Source of the DNA: Mytilus galloprovincialis
Lineage: Eukaryota > Mollusca > Bivalvia > Mytilida > Mytilidae
NCBI RefSeq assembly: GCF_965363235.1
Contig: NC_134839.1
Coordinates: forward strand, 92,027,743-92,091,742
Reading direction: 5' to 3'
DNA length: 64,000 bases
Numbering within the stretch: the stretch's first letter is position 1; the number at the start of each line of letters is the position of its first letter. The position numbers and the translations under genes were made by a program. Below are positions 34,301 through 49,300 of the stretch, piece after piece. Below the pieces are notes generated by a model, which saw nothing but the letters and a program-made list of their open reading frames with translations, searched no databases and was not told the origin of the DNA.

Positions 34301-37300
34301 TATCAAATATCAGTTTTATAACAGTGACATATAAGAAAAACTCCACTTCAGTTCTTATATGACAGAAATAGATTTATCGGAATTCAGAGAACTCTCGCAT
34401 TTTATCAAAACTGGGGAATTCCCTCTGAAGTGTTTCTAAATTTATAAAAACACTAAATATAAATACTGCTTAATTCTGATTTTCCGTGTTGTTAAAAACA
34501 CGCATATAAGTCAAGGGAAATATCAAACATGAAGATTATGAGAAGAACATTAAAGGGAAGTAGTTTTAAGTTCAATCCTTTTGTTTGTTTTTACCTTTTA
34601 AAGCAAGACAATCATAAGAATCTGAGATGTTCCTTAATGTTTAGAATAAAACGGTTGACGTAAGGGCATGGCCCTGAGTCAATGGTATAAGTCTACAGAT
34701 TGCTTGAAAGCAATCGTATCCCAAAAATGGCTGGATCCATTTCTGAATTTTTGCTAGGTTAGTTTTGTTCAATCAAAGGATACTGTTGATCTAGTTTTGT
34801 TATCAGTGTCCAATCGCCTTGGTTATCTGATGGTTTCCATGAATAAAGAAGTATTTCACCATTTTCTACTCCAATAGATATCAAATATCTACAAGAAAAT
34901 CAATGGTAAATTAAGGATTGGCATTTATGGCCTGCTAAATTTCTTTGTTTTTTTGTCACTGAATTAGAGAATAACATTTTTCAAATGAATTACACAATTT
35001 GGTTAACATACAAGCTCTTATCTATTTAAAACACACTGGTCATCAGATAAGCATACATTTGATAAATTGCTATATGTTTAAGATACACCTTGAAGGTGTT
35101 ACCTCGAATTGGTGTATCTAATTTACAAGAAGATATTATTGTCATGCTTTCACTACTATAAGAGGGGGGTGTCTTTCAGCAATTTGACCATATACAGTAC
35201 TCCTTTTTTTTCTCTTTTTATTTTGACATTAGTACTTTTTGGCAGATGTATGGCTGTTGTGTACGACAAGAAATTAGAACTGACATACTTATCTGCATAA
35301 CAAGCTACAGGTGGTAGATGTATAGCTGTTGCTGCATCACCTACATCTATTACTGACTGTGGCTTTAAGAGTATATCTCCTGATGATAGGTCTGGTCTTA
35401 ACCATACCATTACCTATAAACAGATCCTTATTTATATTGGCTGACAGATTTCTAGCAAATAGCAATGTGACAAAAAGAACTTGTTTTAAAGAAATTTGTA
35501 CTTAAGGTGAGAAGTAAAGAAATTAAAAAAAAATCTCAGAAAAATTACTTCTTGAAGCAATACATGACTATCTACTGTCTGCAGTTATGTAGTTAGATAA
35601 GGAATGATATAGCAAGAGGCATCATTTGTAAGGCAAAAAAATACAATGAGATTTTTTAAATTGAGCAATTCTTTCAAATAAATGAAAATTTATCAAACAA
35701 GTATAAACTGGCTATAAGGCAGAGAGTAGTAGAGAACTTATCAAACCTTTTTATCTCGAGATGCTGTTAAGAAATATTTATCATCATGTGACCAAGCACA
35801 TGACCATATAATCCTTGTATGGGCTGTATTTGATTTATTAGTCCCAGATATTCTAGTAAACAGCGACTCTGAAATTAAAATCAAAGAACTGGATTTTAAC
35901 ATTATTCATAATTGCTTTTTGTTTTACGGTTTTAGCATATATCACATTTCCTTATTTTTATACATAAAAAAAATTCTTAAATCTACAAATTTTAATCATC
36001 ATTTTGTTATTAATTAGCAATATGGCATGACACAGGTAGTATAATATGCGCCACTCCACTTTCTGTGCAATGGTATAAATGCATTCATCTACGAAGTATA
36101 GCCAAAGAGCTGTTCATGATAGACATGTATATTCTACTATATACACCTTTGAAACTGTATTTGAAAGTTAAAAGTTGGTTGTAAACAGACACACTATATT
36201 TTCATAATAAAGTGGAAGAAATATCCCATGCAATTTATTATATTTTTACTTAAACATTTGTTAGTAACCTATGTGACATTAGTCTATATAGTTTAAGTTG
36301 TATATAAAGGTCATGCTCTTGACAGAGAATTTTGTAATAGAGGTGACCTCTGAATTCAGGTTCCAAATGCAAAGTTACTGGAAAATATTTTTTGAAACTG
36401 AAAAGGCAGGCTTTTGCTTTATAATGTTTTGCGAATAAAGATATATATAATGAAGACTATTTGATTGCTCAGTTTTAAACAATAAAATCCTAAAGGAATG
36501 GGAAACAGCTGCATAATTGATACCTTACAATGATTAAATTATATTGAACAATCCATATTCTCAGCTATACATACCATTCTGACTATTTTCATCCCTCTTC
36601 CTATATAACATCCATGTCCTGTCTCTAGACACTGTTAGTAGGTAATTACCATTGTGAGAGAAGGCCATCTGTGTCACGGTCAACGTGTGACCTTCTAATG
36701 TGCAAATCTGATTCCATGTTGTTGTATCCCATAATATAACTCCAGCAAAATCTACCTTGGATGCCTAAAGAACATCATGGTGAAATATCATTGTCTAGGA
36801 AATTAAAAGTTTTCCATTTGACATACAACAGAAAACTTCAGGAGAATAATTTCTTATCATAATAATAGTCTTTTATTCAGAAGCAATACAGCTTATAGAA
36901 TTTACATATACAAGTATAATAGCATCAGTGAATAATTACATACATGTTTTATTATTACAAACAGTTTGTATCAATGGCGGAGAATGACATCAAATAATAT
37001 AAATAATGAAATATAAGTATAATATTATGAATAACGAATCTTATCAGCTAAATAAAGGTATTTACCTAGATTGTTAAGCTCTTTGATGTTATAAACAGAC
37101 AATAATTGTACAAGTTTGTAACTAGATGGTTTTTTCCAATAAAATGGTTTTATATATGTTTTCCTTACATCAGAATATTTCTCACATACTAAAATATAAT
37201 GGTATTCATCTTCAATCATGTTTTTATCACACATATTACGATAATCTGTTTTCTCTTTCAATATTACAAAATCTACCAGTTTCAATGTTAAGGCAGTGTG

Positions 37301-40300
37301 CAGACAATCTATATCTACTAATATATGGCTTAAAAACATAGTTTACAGGTTTTTGTAGGTAAAATTGTAGTAGTATCAAGTAGATAGAACAATCACGGAA
37401 GATTAATTGCTAGTATTTTATGTGATTTTTCTCTAAACAATTAATGTGAAACCAAATATTTTCAATAAAATATTGTGAAGTCATTTCTAGTTGGATTCTT
37501 ATTCAACTTTGTACCAGTAGACAGTGCATTGTCTGACAGCAGTGTATACCCATCATGCAAATAACTTTTACAATAGAAATGGAAAAGAGAAACCTAAAAT
37601 TACACAAAAAATGTTCCTTTCTTTACACAAATGGTATTAACCATGAAGTGATTTCTTACCTTACAAGAAGATGCCAAAATTTTGCCCTCGGTATCACATG
37701 CTAAAGCAAATATTTCATATCCATGTCCGTATAATTTCTGTGTTTCTGGCCATAGTGTGTTCTGAAGTAAATGTTCTTCTGTTGGAGGAGCTGTAATAGC
37801 AATATCAATGTATTTAAAAAGTTAAATAACAAATATCTAACTCAAAGGAAAATTCAAAACAGAAAGTCCTTTGTTACATGGCAAAATGCTCAAACACAAT
37901 AAGCAAATGACAAACAACTGTCATTATTTTGACTTGGTACAGACATTTTCTTATGTAGAAAATGGTGGATTTAATCTAGTAAGTAGAGTAAGCAATGGAG
38001 AAGTAAATGGGAATGAAGCGTAAAGAAGCAATTATGGAAATATCTGTAAATGATGTACATATCGTTTAAGTAAAATTTTTCTTGTTTTTTTTCTTTGTCC
38101 TTCTGAAGTTGTTTTTATAGATGAGTTATACACTTGATGTGATTTCTATCATTTTGAGAAGAGAAGTTCTCTATAATCAAGAGGCCAAGTATAAATTTGG
38201 GATTCATAATTATTTCTGGGATATCATTTTTTTGTGGAATTCACTGGTAAAGGCAAAACACCATAAAAAAATTTCCACGAAGATCACATTTAATTTTTCT
38301 ATATGCTTGAATGCAGACCACAAAATTATGGATTCACTAAAATATTTTTCCTCAATCCCACCATATATTGGTATCTACAAACATAAGTGAATCCACAGTA
38401 TTATACAAGTCGTAGGAACCATTGGCAGTTGGAATTTGTATCTATAAAAGATCATACTTTGTAAAGCAACTGGTGTAAAGTAGACTTCAGGGTACTGGTC
38501 ATTAGGGTGTTGCTCTATGTTACTGTTTATTTTTTCTACATCTCCAGAGTATACAGCCTTGTTTGACAATCCTAAGGCAGGAACACTGGCACCAGCTGGT
38601 CTGTTCTGAGCTTCCTAACAATAGAATAAAACATCATATAACAATTTACTGTTTTTGTAGAAACTAACACAAGAATTTTTCAATATTTGGTCATTTCATT
38701 AAAAATTCTTGAATATAAAATTGTAAAGGAGCAACTTCCGAAATTACTCATAAAGGCCATTTGCATGTTAAAAATGTTCAGATATGGGTTCTACAATCCT
38801 GCTGCAAATGTTTGCACCTGTCCTAAGTCAGGAATCTGATGTACAGTAATTGTCGTTTGTTTATGTAATTTATACGTGTTTCTCGTTTCTCGTTTTTTTA
38901 TATAGATTATACTGTTGGTTTTCACGTTTGAATGGTTTTACACTAGTAATTTTGGGGCCCTTTATAGCTTTTTTGTTCGGTGTGAGCCAAGGCTCTGTGT
39001 TGAAGGCCGTACATTGACCTATGATGGTTTACTTTTATAAATTGTTATTTGGATGGAGAGTTGTCTCATTGGCACTCACACCACATCTTCCTATATGTAT
39101 CTATAAACTTACAAACTTTAAACTCAATTTTAACAATAGGAAAAAGACTACCATTACAGAATTTATCATATATTTGAATTCATTATACATGTTATAAGCA
39201 AAACCAAAATTTTATATTATAAAACAAGCAACTCAATATGAACAAAAGTTGAATTCAGGAGTTTTTTTTACAGCTTAGAAATAGCAATTTCATGATTAAA
39301 TATTACTAAGGTTGAAAACTTGAACAATTAAATTATCAAAATATCATTTTCATTTGATAAAGGGAAGAGTAAATGCTTATGTGATTTGATATTTTTCAAT
39401 TATGTAATCTTGTCTCTACAAAAAATTCTACTGTATGTTACGTACCTCTTTCTTTAATTCAGCTTCCAAACTTATACCACAAATACTGCAGAAGTTTTCT
39501 ATAAAATTCTTAGGCGCATCAAAAGATCTGATCACTTTTTCATCTGCTCCTGAGGCAAATTTATATCTGTTAATAAGAGCTAAACACTGGAGGTCATAAC
39601 CATGAACCTGTGGACGAGCTATCTCATACCAGTCTGCCTATAAAACAAACAAAAATTAAAAAAAATTCAATAATAGACCTTGAAGTAACCTATCCAATAC
39701 CATTCTGCTTATAAAACAACATCATTTAAGCTGATCACAATGAAACAGAAGGTGATCTACATTAGTGGGCTATCTATGAAACAACTAAAGATTCAGATAA
39801 GCCTGCAATTTAATGTTTGTTCCTTGTTTATGACAGCACTGAATGCTTTTTTTTTTAAACACTCAACTTCCATTGAGCAACACAATGGATGCCATAAACA
39901 GAGCAGGAACTTGTATCCTTTCAAAGCACCTCAGTTCAATATCAGTTTTCTGTATGGTCCCTTTTCTTGAATCATTTAGTGGTTTTTGTGTAGTGCATTT
40001 AGGGACTTTTTCTGCTTATCTTTTTCTCCTGACCATGGTGGTGTCTGTCGTTTTCTCCTGGCCATCACGGTGATGGTCTTTTTCTCTTGGTCATGTTGGT
40101 GCCTGTCTTTTCTCTTGGTCATAGTAGTGCTTGTTTTTCTCTCTTGGTCATAGTGGAGCTTGTTTTTTCTCTTTACCATAGTGGTGCTTTTGTCATTTTT
40201 TTCTTGGCCATGGTTGTGCTTGTTTTTCTCTCTTCGTCAAGGTGAAGTTTTTTTTTCTCTTGGCCATGGTTGTGCTTGCTTTTCTCTCTTGGTCAGGGTG

Positions 40301-43300
40301 GAGTTTTTTTTTCTCTTGGCCATGGTGGTGCTTTTGTCATTTTCTCTTGGCCATAGTGGTGCTGATCTTTCTTTGATTGACTTCCTAATCTCCCCCTTTT
40401 TGTTACAACAAGTGTTACAGCAGTAATAAGCTTTGGTCATATTTTTTATATTTTTTACAACTTTGCTGTGGAAGTTATCATGCTACAGGAGTTATTGTGA
40501 AGACATATCATGCACCAAGTATGAGAATCTGGCACCAATAAGCCCTACTTCACCAGTATGTGGATTTGAAGAAAACTTTGCAATAACACATACCTGTCCA
40601 TTAGATTGTTTCCATGGAGCATGAAGTCTGGTCGTTTGGTCAACACTTAGACTGACCAGATACTGACCACCACCTTTATCCCACTCTACATCACAAACAA
40701 CATCAAAATGGCCGCTAGCTGTCACTTGTGGTTCCCAAGTTCCTTTACTCTAAAAACAAAAAGAAAATGTAAAAAGTAAAAAACAAAACATTAAAAGAAT
40801 ATGTCACCCTGTTATGAGGTATTCAAAAATTAAGTTAAATGTAGGATTTTTATGAAACTTCCTAATCAGTTTCCTATACTGAAATGACTACAATAAATCC
40901 TTCATAACTTCATATATCCATCATACATCAATTACAAAACACATTATCACTTTTAATTGATTGATTGTTGGTTGCTTACCTAATCAATTCTGCAATAATT
41001 GTTTTCTGAATAATAAATATCTAGGTGCTGATGGAAAAGTAGCTGCAATATGGTCCTGAATTTAAAAAAAAAAAATCACAAGGACTACTAGAGCTACAGG
41101 TCTGCAGCTAATGGAAAGGAGAACCTTACTTTAAAACATTTTACGAAAGTCATAACTAGAGGCTCTAAAGAGCCTGTGTCGCTCACCTTGGTCTATGTGA
41201 ATATTAAACAAAGGACGCAGATGGATTCATGACAAAATTGTGTTTTGGTGATGGTGATGTGTTAGTACATCTTACTTTACTGAACATTCTTGCTGCTTAC
41301 AATTATCTCTATTTATAATGAACTTGGCCCAGTAGTTGCAGAGGAGAAGACTTTTGTAAAAGATAACTAAGATTTACTAAAAATGGTTCAAAATTGACTA
41401 TAAAGGGCAATAACTCCTAAAGGGGTCAACTGACATTTCGGTCATGTTGACTTATTTGTAGATCTTACTTTGCCGACATTTATTGCTTTTTACAGTTTAT
41501 CTCTATCTGTAATAATATTCAAGATAATAACCAAAAACAGCAAAATTTCCTTAAAATTACCAATTCAGGAGCAGCAACCCAACAATGGGTTGTCCAATTC
41601 ATCTGAAAATTTCAGGGCAGATAGATCTTGACCTGATAAACAATTTTACTTCATGTCAGATTTACTTTAAATGCTTTGGTTTTTGAGTTATAAGCCAAAA
41701 ACTGAATTTTACCCCTATGTTCTATTTTTAGCCGTGGCGGCCATCTTGGTTGGTTAGCCTGGTCACGCCACACATTTTTTAAACAAGATACCCCAATGAT
41801 GATTGTGGCCAAGTTTGGTTTAATTTGGTCCAGTAGTTTCACAGGAGAAGATTTTTGTAAAAGATTACTAAGATTTACGAAAAATGGTTAAAAATTGACT
41901 ATAAAGGGCAATAACTCCTAAAGGGGTCAACTGACCATTTCAGTCATGTTGACTTATTTGTAAATCTTACTTTGCCGAACATTATTGCTGTTTACAGTTT
42001 ATGTCTATCTATAATAATATTCAAGATAATAACCAAAAACAGCAAAATTTCCTTAAAATTACCAATTCAGGGGCAGCAACCCAACAACGGGTTGTCCGAT
42101 TCATCTGAAAATTTCATGGCAGATAGATCTTGACCTGATAAACACTTTTACTGCATGTCAGATTTGCTCTAAATGCTTTGGTTTTTGAGTTATAAGCCAA
42201 AAACTGCATTTTACCCCTATGTTCTATTTTTAGCCATGGCGGCCATCTTGGTTGGTTGGCCGGACACATTTTTTAAACTAGATACCTCAATGATGATTGT
42301 GGCCAAGTTTGGTTTAATTTGGCCCAGTAGTTTCAGAGGAGAAGATTTTTGTAAAAGTTAACGACGAAGGACGATGACGGACGCAAAGTGATGGGAAAAG
42401 CTCACATGGCCCTTTGGGCCAGGTGAGCTAAAAAAATCCTGTAGTGCAGTTTCGAAATATTCATCTTTTTCATAACTTAAACCTACTATCCCAATTCTTT
42501 TTTTTTTCATTTGTTTCGACCATGATACTACACATTTTGAGCTTAAACAACTGGTGTCATTCATTCATGTAAAATGGAAAACTCCTTCCCTACAATACAG
42601 TTTGAAAGTAAAACCTACCTTTGTAAAGGCCCAGTGATGAAAGGCTCCTTGATAACCATGGGCCATTATTGACAAACCATCAGGACTAAACATTCCACCA
42701 TAAAATCCTAAAGTATTTCCACCAACCTCACCTACCCTGACCTGTGAAAATACATTTGTTACCTAGAAATATGTTTGTATCAAAATATATAGACTCTATA
42801 TAACTGAATAGATGGTATTTTGCAAACATTAATACTCTTTTGAAAGGTGATATCACTGAAGTATAATTCTCACTTGCATTGGGCCACGGTTTTTTTATTT
42901 GTTGGTTTACGGATCCGCCGACCCGATTTTGCCGTTTTTCAGAATAAAAATAAAATTGACTTTTCATGCTTTTTATTCCCGCCGACCCTTATAATAGCAT
43001 TATCCCAGAAAAATAATTAAAATTTACTTTTTTTATGAAATGAAATGCATTAATAATTAACAAAGTTGATAACACTTTCTGTTGTGAAAAATAAATCTTC
43101 TAATTTACGTTTCTAAAAATAGACAAATCAATTATAACTGACCTTGAAATGTCTTTTGCGCAAATAATTTTGCGGAACGAAACCTGTGTTTAAAACCAAT
43201 TACAAAATAAGTTCGTTTCCCTTATTTGTCATCAGTCCGTAAGATGCATCATCTCAGAGAAATAGACTTGTCCAAATGTGGACAGGTGGAATACATCAAT

Positions 43301-46300
43301 TAAAGTACTGAATATTAACAAATCATTTGAAATTTTCTTGTTTCATAGAAAACAAAAAATATTGATCATTGGGATAAAAACCGGATTGCATGACAACTGA
43401 TTAACCCGATTATGTCGTTTTTCCAGTGGACGAGTCTATTACGTTTTTCGACACGTGTGTTGAAACTTAATTTTGTACGACGTTTTTACATTTTTTTTTC
43501 TATATCAGTTTTTGTGCTTGAAGATCATTATTCACCAATTTTTCTGGAATTGATTGAGAGCTACGTGAATCTGTTTTTCTTGTTTGTGAAATGACGATTT
43601 AATTTCGTCTTTGTCCGTGCACCCCCCCCCCCCTTTTTTTTTACAGGAAATTATTAAACGATGTCATGCGATGTTCATGATCACTGATCAATCATCGAAC
43701 TTAATGTTAAGAAATGATGACAAAACAGCATATAAGCCAAACATTTAGTTACTAAGGTGAAATATATATTTATTTTGCATATTTTTTCTGTTTTCAAAGA
43801 TATTTTTTTTTCTTTTTTTTCCCGACCGACCGACCCAACTTTTTTATTGGAAAAATCCGTAAACCAACAAATTAAAAAACCGTGGCCTTGGGTTTTTAAG
43901 GAGATGAAGGCTTATGATCACTAAGAAAGAAACTTAATATATATTTGTAGAAAGTCTTATAACAACAACACTTTAGGGACTGCTGCAGAAATTTATTGAT
44001 CGACATGTTTCGGTGCCTAGGGCACCGTCATCAGGATAAAAACAATACATCATGCTGAAGTACAAAATCGGGTTGTTAAAATTTAAACGTCACAATGTTA
44101 CAATGGCAAGTAACGTTATTAATAGCAACTGAAAGTGAAAGTGAAAGTTCATTATAAGTATGTAAATAAACTATAAAAAGAAATTAAATTAAAATAAAAT
44201 GTTTTTGTTGTGAAAATGTTTGTTAAAATTATTCTGCCAACATGTGTTTGTCCTCTTGCATCGTGGAAAGAATAATACAATAAGTTGTCACGCTTTGTAT
44301 AGACTGTATAGGTTGTGTGGTCTGAATGTTCTATTAACTTTCTTCCCCAAAATAGACGACATTTTATCAGCAATTCCGTACCATTTCGACTGGCTTCCCT
44401 TGGCCAGAGGTACTGCTTCCAATCGCGTTAGAAATGCTGTAAAATGTTTTTGTCGCCGAGAGTAAAGGGCAAAGTATAAATATCACTAGTCTATGATGAA
44501 TTTTAACTATGTGTTCGTTCATCAAACTATCAGGAATGGCCAGTAATCTGTAAAGGTGGTTGTATCTCAAGGGTTGTATGTTTAATTAACATATTTTCGG
44601 GAGCATCAGATTGAATTTGTAGAATACGAAAATGGGTGCATTAAATTTCAAATGAATTCTGTAAGAGAGAAATAATTTCCTTTCACTGTTCCTTTTCTCC
44701 TTAAGGCTCGTTTAGGGTTAAGATGGTCCGTTATTATCTATTTCTTTTCTTGTGGTTGATGGCAGCATTCTCGAAAGGTTCCTGTGGGTGCCTCAACAAA
44801 ATATAACTTCGTTTACTCTGTGCGGATGGCTAGTATGATTAGCGCTGTTTGCAACGGCGGTTTCCTTTAAACGGAATGCAGGGGTTCACGATAAAAAAAT
44901 AAAATCAATTACAATTACGATTATTTATTAAGTCCAAAGTTTGTAAATAAAATTTTTGTCCACTCCACAAAATAACTTTGCTTAGGTAAAGAAACACAGT
45001 ACATTTCACAACCCTTAATACAAGGATAAAATGTATGTTTCATACCTCTTCAACCCAAACTCCTGATTCTTTATCTGGTTTCCATAAAATCATTGTTTTA
45101 TCCATTGAAGCTGATAGCAGGTGCATAGGCTGGTGCCATCCTGAACCTTTAAATAAATAGATAAGGTCATTCTGAGTTAGCAACATTTTTTCTGTTCTGG
45201 TTTTAAATATTTTTTTTTACATCTATCAAACTTTCAATCTGATATCATATGGAAACTCATAATAAAAGAAATATATGCATTAAATATGAGGGAGTATTTG
45301 TAACTGATATTTACACACAGTGTGAGGGTGTATAATATATGCATTCAAGTAAATCCTAAGTGGCATAATTGCCTTTAAAAGTACCTACAATTGTATCTGA
45401 CAGATAAACATTTGAAATATAAGATAATAAGGGTGATATCATGGATATATTGAATTGTCTCAAACTAAAAATAAAAACCAATAACATAGATATTTAGAGT
45501 GGTTAAACAGTTATTGGTTGCAAATTCTGTCATCAGAAAAATATGGATCTAGTCAAACAAATCTTCAAAGATTATTGTGTAACAAAAAGGCATGAGTTAT
45601 TGCATGAGCTATTGCCCTTAAATGATAAATTTTAGCATCATTTTGAAATGTTTGCCTATTTTTGTGAAAATTATAATAGATCAATAGAAACTTTAAAAAA
45701 GGAAATTGACGAGCTGGATAAAATCTACAAATAAATCAGCATGACTAAAATTGTCTGTTAATTCTTGATAGAGTAATTCCCTTTTAAAGATTTTGTCCCC
45801 CTGTTTTATCTTATCATTCTCATCAGTGTAGTTTCAAAGGAAGAGATTTTGTTAAAGATAATGGACAACAATGGATGCCACATGATGGGACAAGCTAAGT
45901 ATGACCCTTCAAGTCAGATGAACTAAATATCTTACTATTTATACCTGAATTTACTGATGGTTGCCATTTAACACTATAGATCCAGTTTTCATGTCCACTC
46001 AATACAGACTCCAGACTTACAGCATATACTACTGTTTCCTCTGCAATATAATATCCGCATTTTGTATTTACATATATTATTAATTCGTATATTTTAACAA
46101 ATTTGATTCGTTTAGGAATAGTCAAATGTTAAACTATATTTTTGAAGGTAGAGAGAAAACGGCAGATAGCAAAAAGCATATTGGCCGGAAAAAGCATATT
46201 GCACGGTTATCTTTAGAATATCTGAAAACCAGATATACTTTGTGACGCCATGTAATGAATTTCAGGATATTGTTTAACGTTTTGAAACAAATGTTATCTG

Positions 46301-49300
46301 TGATCGGTTATTTGACGAAAAAATATCTTCAAATACATAAGATGTCCGAAAAAAAGTAAATGAATTGTCAAGGAGACAATGTAATATCTATAAAGTTCCA
46401 ACAAACCTAAATGACGATTGTGATACAAACATGGTCGGAAATTAATAATATAACAAATATAGCCTTTGTATGAGGTCAATACAGGATATATCAACCTCGG
46501 ACTTCGTCCTCAGTCAATATACTTCTTTCAGGTCAATATATCCTTGTATCGACCTCACACAAAGGCTATATTTGTATAGTATACAACTGTATAAAACTAT
46601 TGAACATCTAGGTTGAGATCTTTTCCATGAGATTGCTTTCACTTGCAAGGGAAAGGTAAACTAATTCAAAGCTTGCTATAAAGTGTGGAAAACTGCAAAT
46701 AATTGAAGATTGTAGTGTCAACTCTTTGTCTTTTTTGGTGCATGTATCTTGTCCTAAGTATTAAAATTTCTAACCAAATTTGCTTGAAGATTAATGAGGA
46801 CATGATAACACACTTAAAATAGTAACATAAACATTTCTAAATTATGACATGATTTGTATGTTTTCTATTCTAAATTCAAAGATTTTCTTCAATAAATTTA
46901 GTTACAGATGCTTGAACAAATTTGAGGGAAGTGCCTTCCTGATTATAAAATATCCAGTGTTTTTCCATATTTACTTGAAAAAGAGACAGACAAACAGGGG
47001 TAAACCAGTATACACCTGCCCACTTTTCTAAATGGTTAAAGATAAAGGATAATTTGGTAGGTATGGAAATGCAAAACTACTAATTTATATTGTACCTCCA
47101 ATTTTAAATTGAAATGTATTTTCTTTCATCTTTATTTCCTCATCTAATGACAATTCCTTGACAGTCTTTACAATATTATCTTCTACAGATCGTCTAGAAA
47201 ATCTCCAGATTCTGATGAAGAAGTCCTGTGCTGCACTAGCCAATATAATATCTCCCGTATCTAAAACAAACAAATAAGACAATGTTCTGTCTGAATGGAG
47301 CTTAGAACTATTATTACTGGCTCTTGAGAAAAAACCATTTGAGCCTATGCAAGAAGTTGATTTAAAGCATGTAACTTTAAAAACAGTGTTTTTAGTTGCC
47401 ATAACTACATTCAGAAGATGTAGTGATTTGCAATGTCTCCGTATTGATGACAAGTCAATGAGAGTTCAGAGTAAGGGTATTACTTTTGTAAGACATGGCT
47501 TTGCCAAGCAAGATAGACAAAAACATTTTGGAGAAAAATTATTTGTTCCCAGTTTTCCAGAGAAAACTTTAATAGATCCAAAAAGAGGATCAAACTAAGA
47601 ATTTTCGGGGAAAGTTGAGAGAATCAGAAAGAATTAAGCTTTTTCTGGGAATAAATGAACTGTACAAACCGGTATCAACAGCAACTATTTCAAGTTGGAT
47701 TGTACAGGCTATTGGAATAACTTATAATGATGACAATATGAAAGTAAATGCACATTCCACACGTGCTATAGCTCCAAGTTGGTCTTTGTACAAGGGAGCT
47801 TCTTTGAAATCAATTTTAGATTCTGCCAACTGGGCAGTTGAATCAACATTCGCAAAGTTTTATTTGCAAGATTTTGATGCCACTAAAGTTTTAGAATAGG
47901 ATATAAGCATACAAATTCATTTATTTGTATGATATTTTATTTGTATTTGCAGTATAACATGTAGCTGTATATAGATGTAAATAGTGGGTTTTTTGTTACG
48001 GTGGTAGTATTTTATCCTGTTGGAAAGATATTTGTTTGTGGTTTTTTTTTCTGGAAGAGAAGGAAATTCATCCACCACCGTTGAATGAATTCAACACTGC
48101 TTAAGTTGAGATTTTTAATAAACGAGTTATACCTACCAGTGAAGGGGCCACCACCATCCCCTAGATGCATTTCTAGATATGTGTAGATTGAAGGAACATG
48201 AAAAAAAATCAAAACTGATGAGAATACCTGTATATTTACCTGCATTGGGGTGTATAACACAGGTAGGGTGATTGGACATCCTAGGGATGTTTTTATTTTT
48301 AGATCACCAAGATGTTTGCGATGAGAACTAGTTATTGTGAATTATATTCTAATTTAATAAATGTCAATTTTCACTGATAGGGATAATGATTGTTATTAAA
48401 AATCCATTATAAAAAGATACATACCATCAATTGTAAAATCAATTGCTCTAATCCAGTCCTCATGTCCTTGAAGAGACATTATTCTTACAAACTAAAATAT
48501 AAAGCAAATTGATATTTTTAGATATTTGGATATTGTTGCCTTCTATTTATTTTTGATACATATTTAGGCAGTATACCTTATATTATCAAAAAGTTTTATA
48601 TTCTCATAATTAATCCAAATATCTATACATATTTATTTTTTAAAATTGAATTTGTGAGAGATCACTTATAACTATATATTACATATCATATGCATATATA
48701 ACAAAAATAAAATTATATGAAGTTTACAACCGTTTGAATGAAATCACATGTGGCTGGTTCTTGACCAAAAGTTGTTATTTGAACAATTGCAAGATATAGT
48801 CAACAAAAGAGGAAAGTTGTCATCAATATTTCAATCCAGCATTATACTATGAGTAATTTAACATTTTACTGTAATTAGTTGTTTCATCTGTAAGTACCTT
48901 TTCACTTTGTTCAATAAATATGTGTATTTTCTGATCATCACAGCCACATGCCAGCATAGGAACTGAAAAGTACAAAATATTTCAAAATCATCATAATTAG
49001 TACCAACATTCTGATTAGAGATTTGACACTTGTGATATTTAAACGATAAATTTACATTCAAAATTGATCTATAACTTGTCATTATCCTATACTTGTCAGT
49101 GTAAACTTTATAACAATTATCAAGTCAATATCTTTAAGCATGACGAAAATATATTCAAATTTTATCCTTAACATTAGCGAGGGATAAAATCAAGGAATAT
49201 CATGCATGGCCCAGTAAATATTGTGTAAATTTACAACAAATCTATGGTTTCCATGAATTATTTCGATTTTAATCAGACAAAAACGGTAATTAAAAAACTG

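Noticed and set aside
34765-34783. Apparent stop soon after ELP2 exon 19, suggesting a protein truncated before the last WD repeat
   Set aside because: A donor (GTATCC after 34784) splices in phase to an exon at 31452-31332 that encodes the expected C-terminal WD strand and a stop, restoring the usual length.
39976-40440. Open frames on both strands rich in Lys/Arg/Thr or Phe/Leu/Ser
   Set aside because: They are produced by the CTCTTGGCCATGG minisatellite in ELP2 intron 12 and are low-complexity in every frame.
43412-43594. 60-codon frame inside the TIR element as a transposase remnant
   Set aside because: It is hydrophobic, low in complexity and shows no catalytic motif.
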